Shown here piece after piece: positions 1-9,396 of a stretch of DNA of 36,275 nucleotides. Both the position numbers and the translations under genes were made by a program. The notes beneath the pieces were generated by a model that did not search any database, had not been told where the DNA came from, and saw nothing but the letters and a program-made list of their open reading frames with translations. The DNA comes from Runella sp. (GTDB lineage: Bacteria > Bacteroidota > Bacteroidia > Cytophagales > Spirosomataceae): the NCBI GenBank assembly GCA_027486105.1, contig JAIXPV010000699.1, forward strand, positions 1-36,275. Direction: 5' to 3'. Position 1 is the first letter of the stretch; the number at the start of each line of letters is the position of its first letter.

Positions 1-999
1 CAGCGCCAGTCCGATGCCAGAGCCTTCGTACGCCCTGGTCAGGGAGGTGTCTACTTGGTAGAAGCGGTCAAAAATGTGCGGCAGGTGTTGGGCTGGAATA
101 CCAATACCAGTGTCGCTGATCGTAAGCTTCACCCAGGTTGCTTCCATCTGGCTGCGAACCACTACCTGACCATCGGCGGGGGTAAACTTGATGGCGTTGG
201 ATAACAGGTTTTTCAGAATTTTCTCCCATTTGTCTGCATCAAAGAGTGCAATCTGGCTGGTAGGGCCAGCGGAAAACAGCAGGTTGAGCCTTCTCTGTAC
301 GCTAATATCCCGAAAAGAATCTACAATCTGCCCCAAGAAGGCCACAATGTCACCCCGCGACTCTACGACCGGCAGGCTGTCGGCTTCGAGTTTGGCGAGG
401 TCCAGCAGCTGATTGATCAGGTGCAAAAGCTGAAGGGCATTGCGCCGGATGGTGGCCAGACTATGCCGGGTGCGTTCGTCGAGGTAGGGGTTTTGCAGGA
501 GAGTATCGGTCGGGGCTAGGATCAGCGACAGGGGCGTTCGAAACTCGTGGGTAATATTATCGAAAAACCGGGCTTTCAGATCGGCTACGGCTTTGCTGTG
601 GATAGACTCCCGGAGTTGGCATACGTGCTGGGCGGTTTTGTCAATGGTCATTTCCAGATCTTGGAAGTTGATGGGCTTCATCACAAAATCAAACGCTCCC
701 CGGTTCATGGCTATTCGCACGTTATTGATGTCGCCGTAGGCTGATACCATCACCGCCCGGCTGGTGGGCAGCAAGTCGGGCAGTTGGGAAAGTAGCGTCA
801 GACCGTTGATGCCAGGCATATTGATATCGAGTAGGAGTACATCAATGTTGGCATCCTCCCGTATGGCGTTCAGGGCCTGTTGCCCGCTGGCCGCGAAACG
901 AAACGCATAATCTCCAGCACTGATTCTCCGCCGGAACTGCTGCTGTATCAGCGGTTGTAACTGTACTTCATCGTCCACAACCAGTATGTTGATACTCAT
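1..999 (-). CDS. Receiver-histidine kinase hybrid (3' end beyond the window)
   Basis: The reading frame stays open from the ATG at 999 to the window edge, giving 333 residues without a stop. Residues 1-120 form a receiver domain, with the acidic pair D9/D10, phosphoacceptor D58 (LLLDINMPG) and K108 in VMKPI. A HisKA dimerisation helix follows, with H151 in FFDNITHEFRTPL, then a HATPase domain with an N box (LKNLLSNAIKFT) and a G1 box (DTGIGIP). The reading stops within GSGIGLAL, so the end of the ATPase domain and anything after it lies outside. It has no membrane segment and is therefore cytosolic. The likely role is to receive phosphate on the receiver and signal through the kinase. The start overlaps the stop of the upstream receiver gene by 4 nt, so the two are probably translationally coupled. 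Domain calls are secure; the signal is unknown. Confidence 0.9.
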   Translation of the reverse strand, partial: MSINILVVDDEVQLQPLIQQQFRRRISAGDYAFRFAASGQQALNAIREDANIDVLLLDINMPGINGLTLLSQLPDLLPTSRAVMVSAYGDINNVRIAMNRGAFDFVMKPINFQDLEMTIDKTAQHVCQLRESIHSKAVADLKARFFDNITHEFRTPLSLILAPTDTLLQNPYLDERTRHSLATIRRNALQLLHLINQLLDLAKLEADSLPVVESRGDIVAFLGQIVDSFRDISVQRRLNLLFSAGPTSQIALFDADKWEKILKNLLSNAIKFTPADGQVVVRSQMEATWVKLTISDTGIGIPAQHLPHIFDRFYQVDTSLTRAYEGSGIGLAL

Positions 1000-1388
1000 G
1001 ATCCAGTTGTGTGATTGTGTATAACATATTCACCCAGCTTTTCTTTCAACAGCTTGAAGTCAATCGGCTTGGTAAGGAAATCATCGGCCCCGTAGAGGGA
1101 GGCCTGCTGCCGATTGTTCTGATCTCCGTACGCGGTCAGCATCACTACCGCCGGCGGACGATGCGGATGGATGTTCCGAATGCGTCTTAAGAGTTCTAGT
1201 CCGCTCATGCCAAGCATGTTGATGTCTGACAGGATGAGTACTACCCCCGAATCGGGCAGGAGTGCCAGGGCTTCATCACCCGAGCGGGCAAACGTCAGTT
1301 GGACTTCGCCCCGGTTCGTTTCATGACGGAATCGCTGCTCAAACAGCGGCTGCATCTGGAATTCGTCGTCTACTACTAAAATTTTCAT
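996..1388 (-). CDS. Stand-alone CheY-like response regulator receiver
   Basis: This 130-residue protein is a single receiver domain: D7/D8 acidic pocket, D55 phosphoacceptor (LILSDINM), T85 in VMLTAYG, and K107 in LTKPID. There is no DNA-binding or enzymatic output domain, so it probably acts by phosphotransfer or protein contact. It lies 13 nt after the kinase at 1402 and overlaps the next gene by 4 nt (ATGA), so all four genes form one minus-strand operon. Its receiver resembles the one on the neighbouring hybrid kinase, for example in the opening ILVVDDE.Q.QPL. A relay from the two membrane kinases to this receiver is likely but is inferred from context only. Confidence 0.9.
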   Translation of the reverse strand: MKILVVDDEFQMQPLFEQRFRHETNRGEVQLTFARSGDEALALLPDSGVVLILSDINMLGMSGLELLRRIRNIHPHRPPAVVMLTAYGDQNNRQQASLYGADDFLTKPIDFKLLKEKLGEYVIHNHTTGS

Positions 1389-1401
1389 AGGTGTTGTTTA
1401 G

Positions 1402-3336
1402 TTAAATGTAGGGTAAACTAATGACCAACTCGGTTCTTTCTCCTTCCTGGCTCTCCAACACCATTTCCCCGCCATGCCCTTTGGTGATGATGTCATAGCT
1501 GAGGCTCAGCCCAAGTCCGGTCCCCTCGCCCGTAGGCTTTGTGGTGAAAAAAGGCTGGAAAATCTTGTCACGGATAGCCTCGGGGATACCCACGCCATTG
1601 TCCCTGATAGACAACTCCACTGAGCCGTTGACCTGCCAGGTACTCACCCAGACCGTCGGTTGGTAGGGTGCTTCCGCTTCTTCACCTGCCCCAGTCACCA
1701 CTGTTTTTTGCATCTGCCGCTGTCTTTGCTGAACAGCGTAGAAGGCGTTGTTGTAGAGGTTGAGCAGTACCCGGCCGATGTCTTGAGGGGCTACCATCAC
1801 GGGCTTCAGCCCCTCCTCGAACTGCGTACAGAGCTGCACCTGAAAGTCGGCATCCTGCCCAGACCGCCGTAGGCCGTGGTAGGTCAGCCGCAGATACTCG
1901 TCGGCTAGCTCGTTGAGGTCGGTAGGGCGGCGCTCACCGGTACTGCTGCGGGAGTGTTCCAGCATCGAGCGTACGATACTGCTGGCCCGCTGTCCGTTTT
2001 CGGCGATGTAGCCCATGTTCTCTCGCAGGTCGGCTGACAGGGCCGTGGCCGCCGATATGTCTCCCGCGCTGACGGACTGTGCTAGTTCCTCGGCCAGCTC
2101 GGCCGACACCTCGGCGAAGTTGTTGACGAAGTTCAAGGGGTTCTGGATTTCGTGGGCGATGCCGGCCGTCAGCTCGCCCAGTGAGGCCATCTTCTCTTTC
2201 TGAATGAGTTGGTTTTGTGCAGCTTTCAGGTTATCCAAAGATTGCTTTAATTCCTGGGTCCGTTCCGCTACTTTGGTTTCCAGCGTTTCGGCATACTGAG
2301 TCAGTTCCTCCTTGGACTGCCTAAGCGACTGCGTCATTTGATTAAAATTCTGGGCCAGATCGCCGATTTCGTCCCGAACCGTCACTGGTATTTGCACCGC
2401 TAGATTGCCCGCATCGACCTGCCGAACCCCGTCCAGAATCTGGTTAAGCGGACTCAACAGATTGGACCGCAGAAAACGCGGCAGCCCCACAATCACGAGC
2501 AGCGTCGTGAATGGTATTAGGATTAAAAAGGCTACCAATAGCCTGTGGTTCACAGAGTTGTAGTTGGGCAGGTCTGCAATTAATTGATGTAGCAGGATGG
2601 GCGTTACAGCCAAAATGATGAGCAACGGACACAGCACAAGACCCACCACTTTGGCCTGGAAGGAAGTGCGCTGCGGGGTGTAGTTCAGAAAGACTATTGC
2701 GCCATAAGTGAGTTGAATTAATTCCAGTGGGGGGATTATGAAAAACCTGGGCATAAATTTTGAGAGGCCCAAACTAATGACTGGAGGCAAATAAACAACT
2801 GCAACCCAGATTAAAAAAATTATAGAAGCCCATTTCTGGAAAGCCCTTAACATTTTACTGGTAGGGGTAGGTATACCCAATTCCCTCTCAACTCTTCGGG
2901 CTTTTCTGCCATACACCCCTATGACCCAAAATATGCCCAGCAAATGGGGAAAAGGTATACGATTCACAGCTATGTCAGGCAGAAAAAAGCTAAACCCCAA
3001 CATTGAGGCTACAATCAATACTACTACCTGCGACTCCCGCCTGTAGGGATTGCCCCCACATTGGTAGGCAAACCCTACAAAAAATAACAGCCCTGTGCTG
3101 AGGATGATGTTACTCAGCACATACATGAGTCCTTTGAAGGGGGGATAAACGACCAGATTTTCAATGGCAAACGATACATAAAATAAAGAGACTGTCAGGT
3201 ATTGACCAGTAAACAGTTTGGCCTCCAGCGTCTTTTTGGGTAATCTTAGCAAGTAAATCAAAACTGTCGAGGCAAGGCTAATCTGAGTTACGTTTACTAT
3301 AACGAGCACATTTAATTCAAACCAGTCAGCATTCAT
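1402..3336 (-). CDS. Membrane sensor histidine kinase (paralog 1)
   Basis: The 644-residue protein begins with about 280 residues holding several hydrophobic membrane segments. A HAMP linker follows (around [16 protein letters not shown]), then a coiled coil, a HisKA domain with H395 in [16 protein letters not shown], and a HATPase domain with DNGVGIP and [14 protein letters not shown]. The long heptad-like linker before HisKA (residues about 340-385) should pass movement from HAMP to the kinase. No periplasmic sensor domain of a known type is visible, so the input may be sensed within or near the membrane. It lies 11 nt after its paralog, with a nearly identical kinase core but a divergent sensor. 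The cognate receiver is probably the gene that follows. Confidence 0.93.
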   Translation of the reverse strand: MNADWFELNVLVIVNVTQISLASTVLIYLLRLPKKTLEAKLFTGQYLTVSLFYVSFAIENLVVYPPFKGLMYVLSNIILSTGLLFFVGFAYQCGGNPYRRESQVVVLIVASMLGFSFFLPDIAVNRIPFPHLLGIFWVIGVYGRKARRVERELGIPTPTSKMLRAFQKWASIIFLIWVAVVYLPPVISLGLSKFMPRFFIIPPLELIQLTYGAIVFLNYTPQRTSFQAKVVGLVLCPLLIILAVTPILLHQLIADLPNYNSVNHRLLVAFLILIPFTTLLVIVGLPRFLRSNLLSPLNQILDGVRQVDAGNLAVQIPVTVRDEIGDLAQNFNQMTQSLRQSKEELTQYAETLETKVAERTQELKQSLDNLKAAQNQLIQKEKMASLGELTAGIAHEIQNPLNFVNNFAEVSAELAEELAQSVSAGDISAATALSADLRENMGYIAENGQRASSIVRSMLEHSRSSTGERRPTDLNELADEYLRLTYHGLRRSGQDADFQVQLCTQFEEGLKPVMVAPQDIGRVLLNLYNNAFYAVQQRQRQMQKTVVTGAGEEAEAPYQPTVWVSTWQVNGSVELSIRDNGVGIPEAIRDKIFQPFFTTKPTGEGTGLGLSLSYDIITKGHGGEMVLESQEGERTELVISLPYI

Positions 3337-3347
3337 ATGTTCTTCAG

Positions 3348-5276
3348 TTAAGGGTATGATTCCAAAGGAATTCTTATAATCAGTTCGGTAGAGTAATCGG
3401 GCTTAGTATCAACCACCATTTCTCCCCCATGCCCCTTAGTGATAATGTCGTAGCTGAGGCTTAGCCCCAGTCCGGTCCCCTCGCCCGTAGGTTTAGTGGT
3501 AAAAAAAGGCTGGAAAATCTTGTCGCGGATAGCCTCGGGGATACCTACGCCATTGTCCCTGATAGACAACTCCACCGAGCCGTTGACCTGCCGGGTACTC
3601 ACCCAGACCGTCGGCTGGTAGGGGGCTTCCGCTTCTTCACCTACCCCAGCCATCACTGTTTTTTGTATCTGCCGCTGCTTTTGCTGTACGGCGTAGAAGG
3701 CGTTGTTGTAGAGGTTGAGCAATACCCGACCGATGTCTTGAGGGGCTACCATCACTGGCTCCAGCCCCTCCTCGAACTGCGTACAGAGCTGCACCTGAAA
3801 GTCGGCATCCTGCCCAGACCGGCGTAGGCCGTGGTAGGTCAGGCGCAGATACTCGTCGGCCAGCTCGTTGAGGTCAGTAGGGCGGCGCTCGCCGGTACTG
3901 CTGCGGCTGTGCTCAAGCATGGAGCGTACGATGCTGCTGGCCCGCTGTCCGTTTTCGACGATGTAGCCCATGTTCTCTCGCAGGTCAGATGACAGGGCCG
4001 TGGACGCCGATATGTCTCCCGCGCTGACGGTCTGCGCCAGCTCTTCGGCCAGCTCGGCCGACACCTCGGCGAAGTTGTTGACGAAGTTCAGGGGGTTCTG
4101 GATCTCGTGGGCGATGCCCGCCGTCAGCTCGCCCAAGGAGGCCATCTTCTCTTTCTGAATGAGTTGGGCCTGCGTGGTATTGAGCGTATCGAGAGAGTGT
4201 TGCAGTTGGATGGTTCGTTTGGCTACCAGGGCTTCCATCTCCCTGCTGTAACGGTCTAGCGAGTCGGTCATGATGTTGAATTGACGTGCCAGCTTGCCCA
4301 CTTCGTCATTTACGCTAACGGGTACCTGCACCGTTAGATTCCCTGCATCGACCTGCCGAACCCCTTCCAGAATATGGTTAAGCGGACTCAGCAGATTGGA
4401 CCGCAGAAAACGCGGCAACCCCACAATCACGGCTAGGTTGGTAAGGGGTATCAAAATCAAAAAGGCTACTACCATTTGGTGGTTCACTAAGGCGAAGTTA
4501 GGCAGGTCCACAATCAATGACCTGAGCAGAAAAGGTGTAAGAGCTAAAATAATCAGCAGGGGACACAACACAAGGCCGACTACTTTGGCCTGGAAAGAAG
4601 TGGGCTGCGGGGTATAGTTCAGAAATACAATGGTGGCGTAAGTGATTTGAATAAAATTCAAGGGATGGACCACGTAGTACCAAAGTGTAAAGGGAGGGAG
4701 CCCCATAAGAATGGCCATGGGATTATAAAGGGTAACCCCCCAAATCAGGATATTTATAAAAGCCCATTTTTGAAAACCTTTTAACATTTTACTAGTGGGG
4801 CTAGGCCGGCTGGCTTCTTTTTCCGAATATCGGGCTTTTCTCCCGTATACACCCGCTATCCATACTACGCCGATCAAATGTCCCAAACCCGAATAGATAT
4901 TGCGCGTGCCTATGTCGAGAAAAAAATAGGGCCCCCATACTAGTAAGCTCAAAAACAAAAAACTCAGAATCGACTCCCGTTTGTACGAATTACCCCCACT
5001 TTGGTAGGCAAACCACACAAAAATTAAGTGCATTATGCCCAAGATGATGTTACTCAGTGCTGTCGAAACCCAACGAAAAGGGTGATAAACGACCAGATTA
5101 TGAAACATATCAGTGGCAAAGAAAAGACACCCTGCCAGAATAAAGCTTGCAAACAGCCTGGATTCCTGATTCTTAGCGGGCAAACTGAGCAGGTAACTCA
5201 GAACAGCTACGGCCAAGGTAAGCTGCCCCTCTGCCGAAACAACGGACACATTTAGGTCAAACCTTTCAGGATTCAT
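3348..5276 (-). CDS. Membrane sensor histidine kinase (paralog 2)
   Basis: This 642-residue protein has the same layout as the downstream kinase: a multi-pass N-terminus of about 280 residues, HAMP, a coiled coil, HisKA with H390 ([12 protein letters not shown]) and a HATPase domain with DNGVGIP and [12 protein letters not shown]. From HisKA to near the C-terminus the two proteins differ at only scattered positions. The membrane parts share a framework ([31 protein letters not shown]-like blocks) but differ widely between those blocks. It is the first gene of the minus-strand operon. No signal peptide or periplasmic domain is evident. The duplication is old in the sensor and recent, or gene-converted, in the kinase. 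Confidence 0.93.
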   Translation of the reverse strand: MNPERFDLNVSVVSAEGQLTLAVAVLSYLLSLPAKNQESRLFASFILAGCLFFATDMFHNLVVYHPFRWVSTALSNIILGIMHLIFVWFAYQSGGNSYKRESILSFLFLSLLVWGPYFFLDIGTRNIYSGLGHLIGVVWIAGVYGRKARYSEKEASRPSPTSKMLKGFQKWAFINILIWGVTLYNPMAILMGLPPFTLWYYVVHPLNFIQITYATIVFLNYTPQPTSFQAKVVGLVLCPLLIILALTPFLLRSLIVDLPNFALVNHQMVVAFLILIPLTNLAVIVGLPRFLRSNLLSPLNHILEGVRQVDAGNLTVQVPVSVNDEVGKLARQFNIMTDSLDRYSREMEALVAKRTIQLQHSLDTLNTTQAQLIQKEKMASLGELTAGIAHEIQNPLNFVNNFAEVSAELAEELAQTVSAGDISASTALSSDLRENMGYIVENGQRASSIVRSMLEHSRSSTGERRPTDLNELADEYLRLTYHGLRRSGQDADFQVQLCTQFEEGLEPVMVAPQDIGRVLLNLYNNAFYAVQQKQRQIQKTVMAGVGEEAEAPYQPTVWVSTRQVNGSVELSIRDNGVGIPEAIRDKIFQPFFTTKPTGEGTGLGLSLSYDIITKGHGGEMVVDTKPDYSTELIIRIPLESYP

Positions 5277-5487
5277 AGGAAATCATATTTAGCGTGTCAT
5301 TCCAGAGGATTTTTCTTAATAAGTTCGGCAGAGCAGCTGTTGCCGCCGCCGAACGTGGGAACTATTGCTGCCTATATCCAGTCATACCCTTCCGATCTCC
5401 AACGGATCCGAAATCATTTGTTGAAACCAAGCTAATGTATATATTTTCTATTTATTATACCAAAAGCCAACAAGAATTCTCCGCAAC

Positions 5488-7932
5488 CTAATTGGATACT
5501 CCCCCCCGGCTCCGTTCTTCTTCGGAGCCAGTAGCCCGGCGATTGACCGCGTTGACCGTTTTCTTGCCGAAGGTATTGGTGTACGTAAATTGCACCACAC
5601 GCGGTTCAAAATTAAGCCCCCAACTACCCACTTGCCCCACCGCTGGGTTGTCGGTAATGACCCGCATGCGATTCGTCCAGAACAAATCCGTTACGTTCAC
5701 CAGAAGATTTCCACCATTCTTGAATTTTTTCTTCAAACCAGCATTGACACTGCCCATAGCTTTCATTCGGGCAATACCCATGAACGAGGGCGTAGTGTAA
5801 AAAAGGGAGAGTTCTGCGGTCCAGGTTTTACTAAGGGTAAAGGTACTGGCGTTGAGGCCGTTTCCGGCAAAAATTCGCAATGATATGGGTTTGCCCTCCG
5901 CCACGGTTTTTATCGATTGCCCGTACGCAACCAGGTTGGTTTGCATTTGCCACCAGTCGGTGAGGCGAAGCGGGAACGTGAAGGTCGTCGTCAGTCCGTT
6001 GATCGAATTAATATTCTCTGGCCTGCCAACGGTCGTGCCAGAGGTGGAGTCCACCCGAATCCGGAAGCGGTCCAACGCATTACGATCGTGGGTGTACCTA
6101 ACCGAGAAGAGGTAGCTGCTCTTGAACCGATAGGTAGCCTCAACGGCCTCCGTAAAGGTTGGAAGAAGATTGGGATTACCCGTTACAAAGGAATAGGGGC
6201 TGGTGAAGATCACCCACGGTGCCAAGAGGGAATATTGGGGCCGGGCGATCCGGCGGCTGTACGCCAGACGCAGGCTGCTGGTTTTGCTCAGGTCCTTTGT
6301 CCAGAATAAACTCGGAAAAAAGCTTCCGTAGCGCCGACGAACCACCGGTGGCTGGCCGGGTTCTCCTAAGTCGGTACGGGTGTATTCATAGCGCAGGCCG
6401 GCCTGTAATTTCTGGTTCTTCGGGAGTTGAAATTGTCCGTTCACATACAGCGCGTCAATCACCTCATCCAGGTCATATAATTGGCTGAGGGCCACATCGC
6501 GCCGCCAAACCCCGTCGCGGTTATGGGTGATGGCCAGATCATTGCTCAGTTGCATCCGGGTCGACTTGGCCCCCACATCGAGTCGGTGCTGCTTTCCCAG
6601 CGCCTGACTGTAATCGGCTTTCAACACCCAAATTCCGATAGGCGCTTCTTTCTTGATATTGGTCAGATCCGTCTTAGTGGTCCCTTGCTGGGGAAAGGCC
6701 GAAAGATTAATATAATCGTGCGGATTCTGGTTATTGTAGATCAGGTAGTCTACATCAAGGCTGAGTTGCTGCTTACCAGCAAAGGTATGCCGCACGTTTG
6801 CATTGACCATCTGGTGGTGCCATATATTATTTCCATCGTCAGTCAAAGTACTCCGTTCCACCAGTGAACCATTTCGACGGATGTTTGTCATGCGACTCGC
6901 GTCTTCGTAGAATCCGTTCGAGAAACCAGATATCAAGCCGCCGATCACGGTGTTGGCCCCCAAGCTGTAATCAAAGCCTAGACGGGCGTTGTGGGTTTGC
7001 CGGCGACCGTAGTTATCGTTATTAAAGTCCCATAAACTTACCATCCCTTCATTACTTATGCGCATGTCACCGAGATGTTCCAACCAGGTCCGGCTGTGCA
7101 GCACGGAGTAGTCTCCAAACAGATTCAGGTTCTTCTTTCGGTGGTTCAGCAAAAGGGAGCCGTTCAGGCGTTCGAACCGGCCGAAACCAGCCGACAAGGT
7201 GTAGCTTCCGTTGGTACCTTCGTTGACATTCTTTTTCAGCACGATGTTAATCAAACCGGCATCTCCCTCGGCGTCGTACTTGGCGGGCGGGTTCGAAATG
7301 AGTTCAACCTTGTCGATGTTCGAGGCGTTCATGCCACTGAGCATCTGCACCACGGCCTCCATGGGCAGGCGGTTCAGGCGGCCATCGATCATCACAAGTA
7401 CCCCATTTTTCCCGTTCAGCGAGAGTCCGCTGTTCTGACGGTTGACCGTCACGCCTGGCGAACGTTCCAGTACATCGAGTGCCGAGCCTCCAGCAGCGGT
7501 CAGCATATTCTCCACATTCACTACCAACTTATCCATTTGCTGCTCGAACAAAGGCTTTTTAGCTACTACATTTACTTCGGTCAACTGATTGGCTTCCGGT
7601 GCCAGTACCAGAGCGGGTAGCTCATGCTGGTCCCCAGCGTCAAGCGAAAAAAGGGCAGAGTATACCTTTTCGTAACCTATTGCCGAAACCGCTACCCGAT
7701 ATAACCCGCTTTTGATATTTTCGATCATAAACTGTCCTGATTCGGTGGCTACGGCCCCTTTGACCAGGGTTGAATCGGCCTGAAGGAGCAGTAATACGGA
7801 GGCATAAGGAAGGGGGCTTCCTTGGCTGTCCCGGACGGCTCCCCGGACGGAAGTACCCAGTACAGACTGTCCGCTGGCTTCTATGGCCAACTGTACCAGA
7901 CCAATAATTGAAAGGAAATATAAAAGTTTCAT
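5488..7932 (-). CDS. Outer-membrane beta-barrel protein (TonB-receptor-like)
   Basis: The 814 residues start with a signal peptide (to about residue 22, ...IEASGQ). A carboxypeptidase-regulatory-like beta-sandwich follows (GAVRDSQGSPLPYASVLL, about 30-110), then a plug-like domain (about 125-235; SALDVLERSPGVTVN, VLVMIDGR, IDKVELISNPPAKYD), then a long barrel with repeated aromatic-ended strands, as in the OMP_b-brl_3 family. These proteins sit in the outer membrane. Some import large ligands, but the substrate cannot be read here and no SusD partner is adjacent. The last 20 residues are polar and basic rather than a typical terminal strand, which is slightly unusual. It is transcribed alone, divergent from the Crp/Fnr gene across a 770-bp spacer. 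Confidence 0.88.
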   Translation of the reverse strand: MKLLYFLSIIGLVQLAIEASGQSVLGTSVRGAVRDSQGSPLPYASVLLLLQADSTLVKGAVATESGQFMIENIKSGLYRVAVSAIGYEKVYSALFSLDAGDQHELPALVLAPEANQLTEVNVVAKKPLFEQQMDKLVVNVENMLTAAGGSALDVLERSPGVTVNRQNSGLSLNGKNGVLVMIDGRLNRLPMEAVVQMLSGMNASNIDKVELISNPPAKYDAEGDAGLINIVLKKNVNEGTNGSYTLSAGFGRFERLNGSLLLNHRKKNLNLFGDYSVLHSRTWLEHLGDMRISNEGMVSLWDFNNDNYGRRQTHNARLGFDYSLGANTVIGGLISGFSNGFYEDASRMTNIRRNGSLVERSTLTDDGNNIWHHQMVNANVRHTFAGKQQLSLDVDYLIYNNQNPHDYINLSAFPQQGTTKTDLTNIKKEAPIGIWVLKADYSQALGKQHRLDVGAKSTRMQLSNDLAITHNRDGVWRRDVALSQLYDLDEVIDALYVNGQFQLPKNQKLQAGLRYEYTRTDLGEPGQPPVVRRRYGSFFPSLFWTKDLSKTSSLRLAYSRRIARPQYSLLAPWVIFTSPYSFVTGNPNLLPTFTEAVEATYRFKSSYLFSVRYTHDRNALDRFRIRVDSTSGTTVGRPENINSINGLTTTFTFPLRLTDWWQMQTNLVAYGQSIKTVAEGKPISLRIFAGNGLNASTFTLSKTWTAELSLFYTTPSFMGIARMKAMGSVNAGLKKKFKNGGNLLVNVTDLFWTNRMRVITDNPAVGQVGSWGLNFEPRVVQFTYTNTFGKKTVNAVNRRATGSEEERSRGGVSN

Positions 7933-8164
7933 AGCGATTAAAGGTTTAAGTGTATGTTAATACAAACTTCACCCTTTCATGCTACAGTTACGTTTGATTT
8001 CGCGACAGAATCGTATGATTTTAGGACTAGGTACTCCTTAGGTATTGGGATTGAAATAATTGGAGCAGGAAAAGCGACTGTTGGGTTAAATTAAAAGTTA
8101 ATACGACACCAGCCACCAGCGTTAGATAGGAGTCCTGTTTCGTTTCAGCAGGTAATCCCCAATG

Positions 8165-8220
8165 TAATGATACCGTAAGGATACGTAATGTTACCTTAAT
8201 GATACCGCAAGGTTACGTAA
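8165..8220. repeat. Tandem pair of 24-bp direct repeats
   Basis: Positions 8165-8188 and 8197-8220 carry the same 24 bases with two mismatches. Both begin TAATGATACCG and end TACGTAA, with start points 32 bp apart. A GTTACC lies in the short gap between them. They are close relatives of the GGTNACC palindromes immediately downstream and probably belong to the same array. They could be protein-binding sites or a small dispersed repeat. Confidence 0.75.
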
Positions 8221-8273
8221 GTATGAAAACGTGATGGCGACTCCCGAAAAACGGACGCTGGGGTTCGAAAAAA

Positions 8274-8428
8274 AGGTAACCTGTAGGTATCATAAGATTT
8301 TCTGGTACCCTGAAAAATCAGGTTACCTAACGGATCCGGTTCTTCAGGTAACCATAGGTTACCTGAAATTGAGGAAGAAAAGGTTACCAGACTATACGTT
8401 TAGGTTACCTTTCGAAAGGTAACCTAAA
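8274..8428. repeat. Cluster of GGTNACC inverted repeats
   Basis: Seven GGTNACC heptamers fall within 150 bp, at 8275, 8321, 8347, 8357, 8382, 8403 and 8418. They form three hairpins. At 8304-8327, 10-bp arms with one mismatch surround AAAA. At 8343-8367, perfect 11-bp arms (TTCAGGTAACC and its complement) surround ATA. At 8399-8428 there is a perfect 30-bp palindrome centred on TTCGAA. No T-run follows a hairpin, so these are not simple terminators. The likely roles are a multi-site operator, a chromatin-like protein nest or a palindromic repeat element. Confidence 0.85.
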
Positions 8429-8701
8429 ATGAATGACATTCGTCAGAATATTTGTGGCCGTTTACAAATGACCGTTCGTAACACGCCCCAAACAAATTAA
8501 CACCTCATCATCCCTAAAGCACAAAGAAAGACCCTGATATGATACTGCTACGGTGGCAAAAATAACAGGGTCACCTGCGAGAATAGCCTGAAGGTAAATT
8601 TAGATTTTAGGAAACAATGAATTTTAGACATGAATAAATGCTGTAAACTTTTTTACTTTGCTTTCAAATAGAAGTCCTCAACGATGCTACCAGTTTGAAA
8701 C

Positions 8702-9283
8702 ATGACGATTCAACCGCTCATTGACCATTTTGAAAGTTACCTGCCTTTTGATGAAAACGAAAAAGAGCTGTTCCAAAGCCGAGTTACCCATCGTTCCCTC
8801 AAACGGAGACATTTTATTTTACAGGAAGGATTTCCCTGCAAACACTATACGTTTGTGGTAGAAGGTTGTTTCAGAATGTTTGCAGTGGATACCAAAGGCA
8901 ATGAGCATAACATTAAATTTGCCATTGAAAATGATTGGATCGCCGATATTGGCAGTTTTCATTCCGATAAACCGAGCAAATTATTCATTGAAGCCATTGA
9001 ACCCGCCGTGATCCTGCAAATTGAGCAACAGGATTTATATTTTCTCTACACCCATATTCCTAAACTCAATCAGATTCTCAGGGTTATTGTTGAAGATAAA
9101 TATGTAGAGCTTCAAAACAGAGTTTTACAAAATATCAGCTCTACCGCGTTGGAAAGATACTTGACTTTTCAAGAACAATACCCCACATTATCCCGACGTC
9201 TACCCAATACCCAAATAGCTTCTTACTTAGGTATTACCCCTGAATTTCTAAGCAAACTCAGAAAGGATATTGCCTCTTCTTAA
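8702..9283 (+). CDS. Crp/Fnr-family transcriptional regulator
   Basis: This 193-residue protein has a cNMP-binding-type beta-roll (about 25-120; FILQEGFPCKHYTFVVEGCFRM, with I.FAIENDWI) joined by a long helix to a C-terminal winged helix (QIASYLGITPEFLSKLRK). That arrangement is typical of the Crp-like regulators common in Bacteroidota. No cysteine cluster for an iron-sulfur site is visible, and the phosphate-binding cassette of true Crp is not recognisable, so the ligand is open. It lies just upstream of the CTTAAG promoter module and the reductase-like gene, 113 bp away. It is the natural candidate to bind that module, which recurs before the ergothioneine operon. That link is inference. 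Confidence 0.9.
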   Translation: MTIQPLIDHFESYLPFDENEKELFQSRVTHRSLKRRHFILQEGFPCKHYTFVVEGCFRMFAVDTKGNEHNIKFAIENDWIADIGSFHSDKPSKLFIEAIEPAVILQIEQQDLYFLYTHIPKLNQILRVIVEDKYVELQNRVLQNISSTALERYLTFQEQYPTLSRRLPNTQIASYLGITPEFLSKLRKDIASS

Positions 9284-9288
9284 CCTAT

Positions 9289-9370
9289 CTTAAGAATTCT
9301 TCTTAATTTATCTTAAGCGTATTTCTTAAGATAGTTCATTGGTCGCATCCCTCAAAAGGTCAGACCTTTG
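9289..9370 (+). promoter_or_regulatory. CTTAAG-array promoter module, copy 1
   Basis: CTTAAG or CTTAAT hexamers lie at 9289, 9302, 9312 and 9325, as two pairs spaced 13 bp. The second pair forms a 9-bp inverted repeat (TATCTTAAG) around a 7-nt spacer. Downstream come TTGG at 9339-9342 and GACCTTTG at 9363-9370, twenty bases apart, matching the Bacteroidota -33 and TAnnTTTG -7 elements. A palindrome AAAGGTC-A-GACCTTT (9355-9369) overlaps the -7 box. The same order of elements is found at 25799-25878. Confidence 0.8.
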
Positions 9371-9396
9371 CATGGTCAATTAAACACGAAAAAACC

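Larger units (their letters stand above)
7933..8701. other. Long divergent intergenic spacer
   Basis: This 769-bp gap separates the outer-membrane protein gene (minus) from the Crp/Fnr gene (plus). I see no convincing gene in it. An open frame at 8231-8422 runs through the palindromes and resembles nothing. The stretch 7933-8160 shows nothing clear beyond promoter-like A+T-rich DNA. The middle (8165-8428) is dense in repeats, listed separately. The stretch 8430-8701 contains only a weak 7-bp inverted pair (GACCCTG ... CAGGGTC). Confidence 0.6.

Noticed and set aside
5322-5353. GTTCGGC ... GCCGAAC inverted pair upstream of the kinase operon
   Set aside because: Only 7-bp arms around an 18-nt loop; too weak to call a site without comparative data.
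1660-7620. Many plus-strand open frames opposite the kinases and the outer-membrane protein
   Set aside because: They mirror strongly coding minus-strand genes, lack family features and are typical shadows in G+C-rich coding DNA.
8231-8422. Small plus-strand open frame of 63 codons in the GGTNACC region
   Set aside because: It runs through the palindromes, resembles no protein and its composition follows the repeats.
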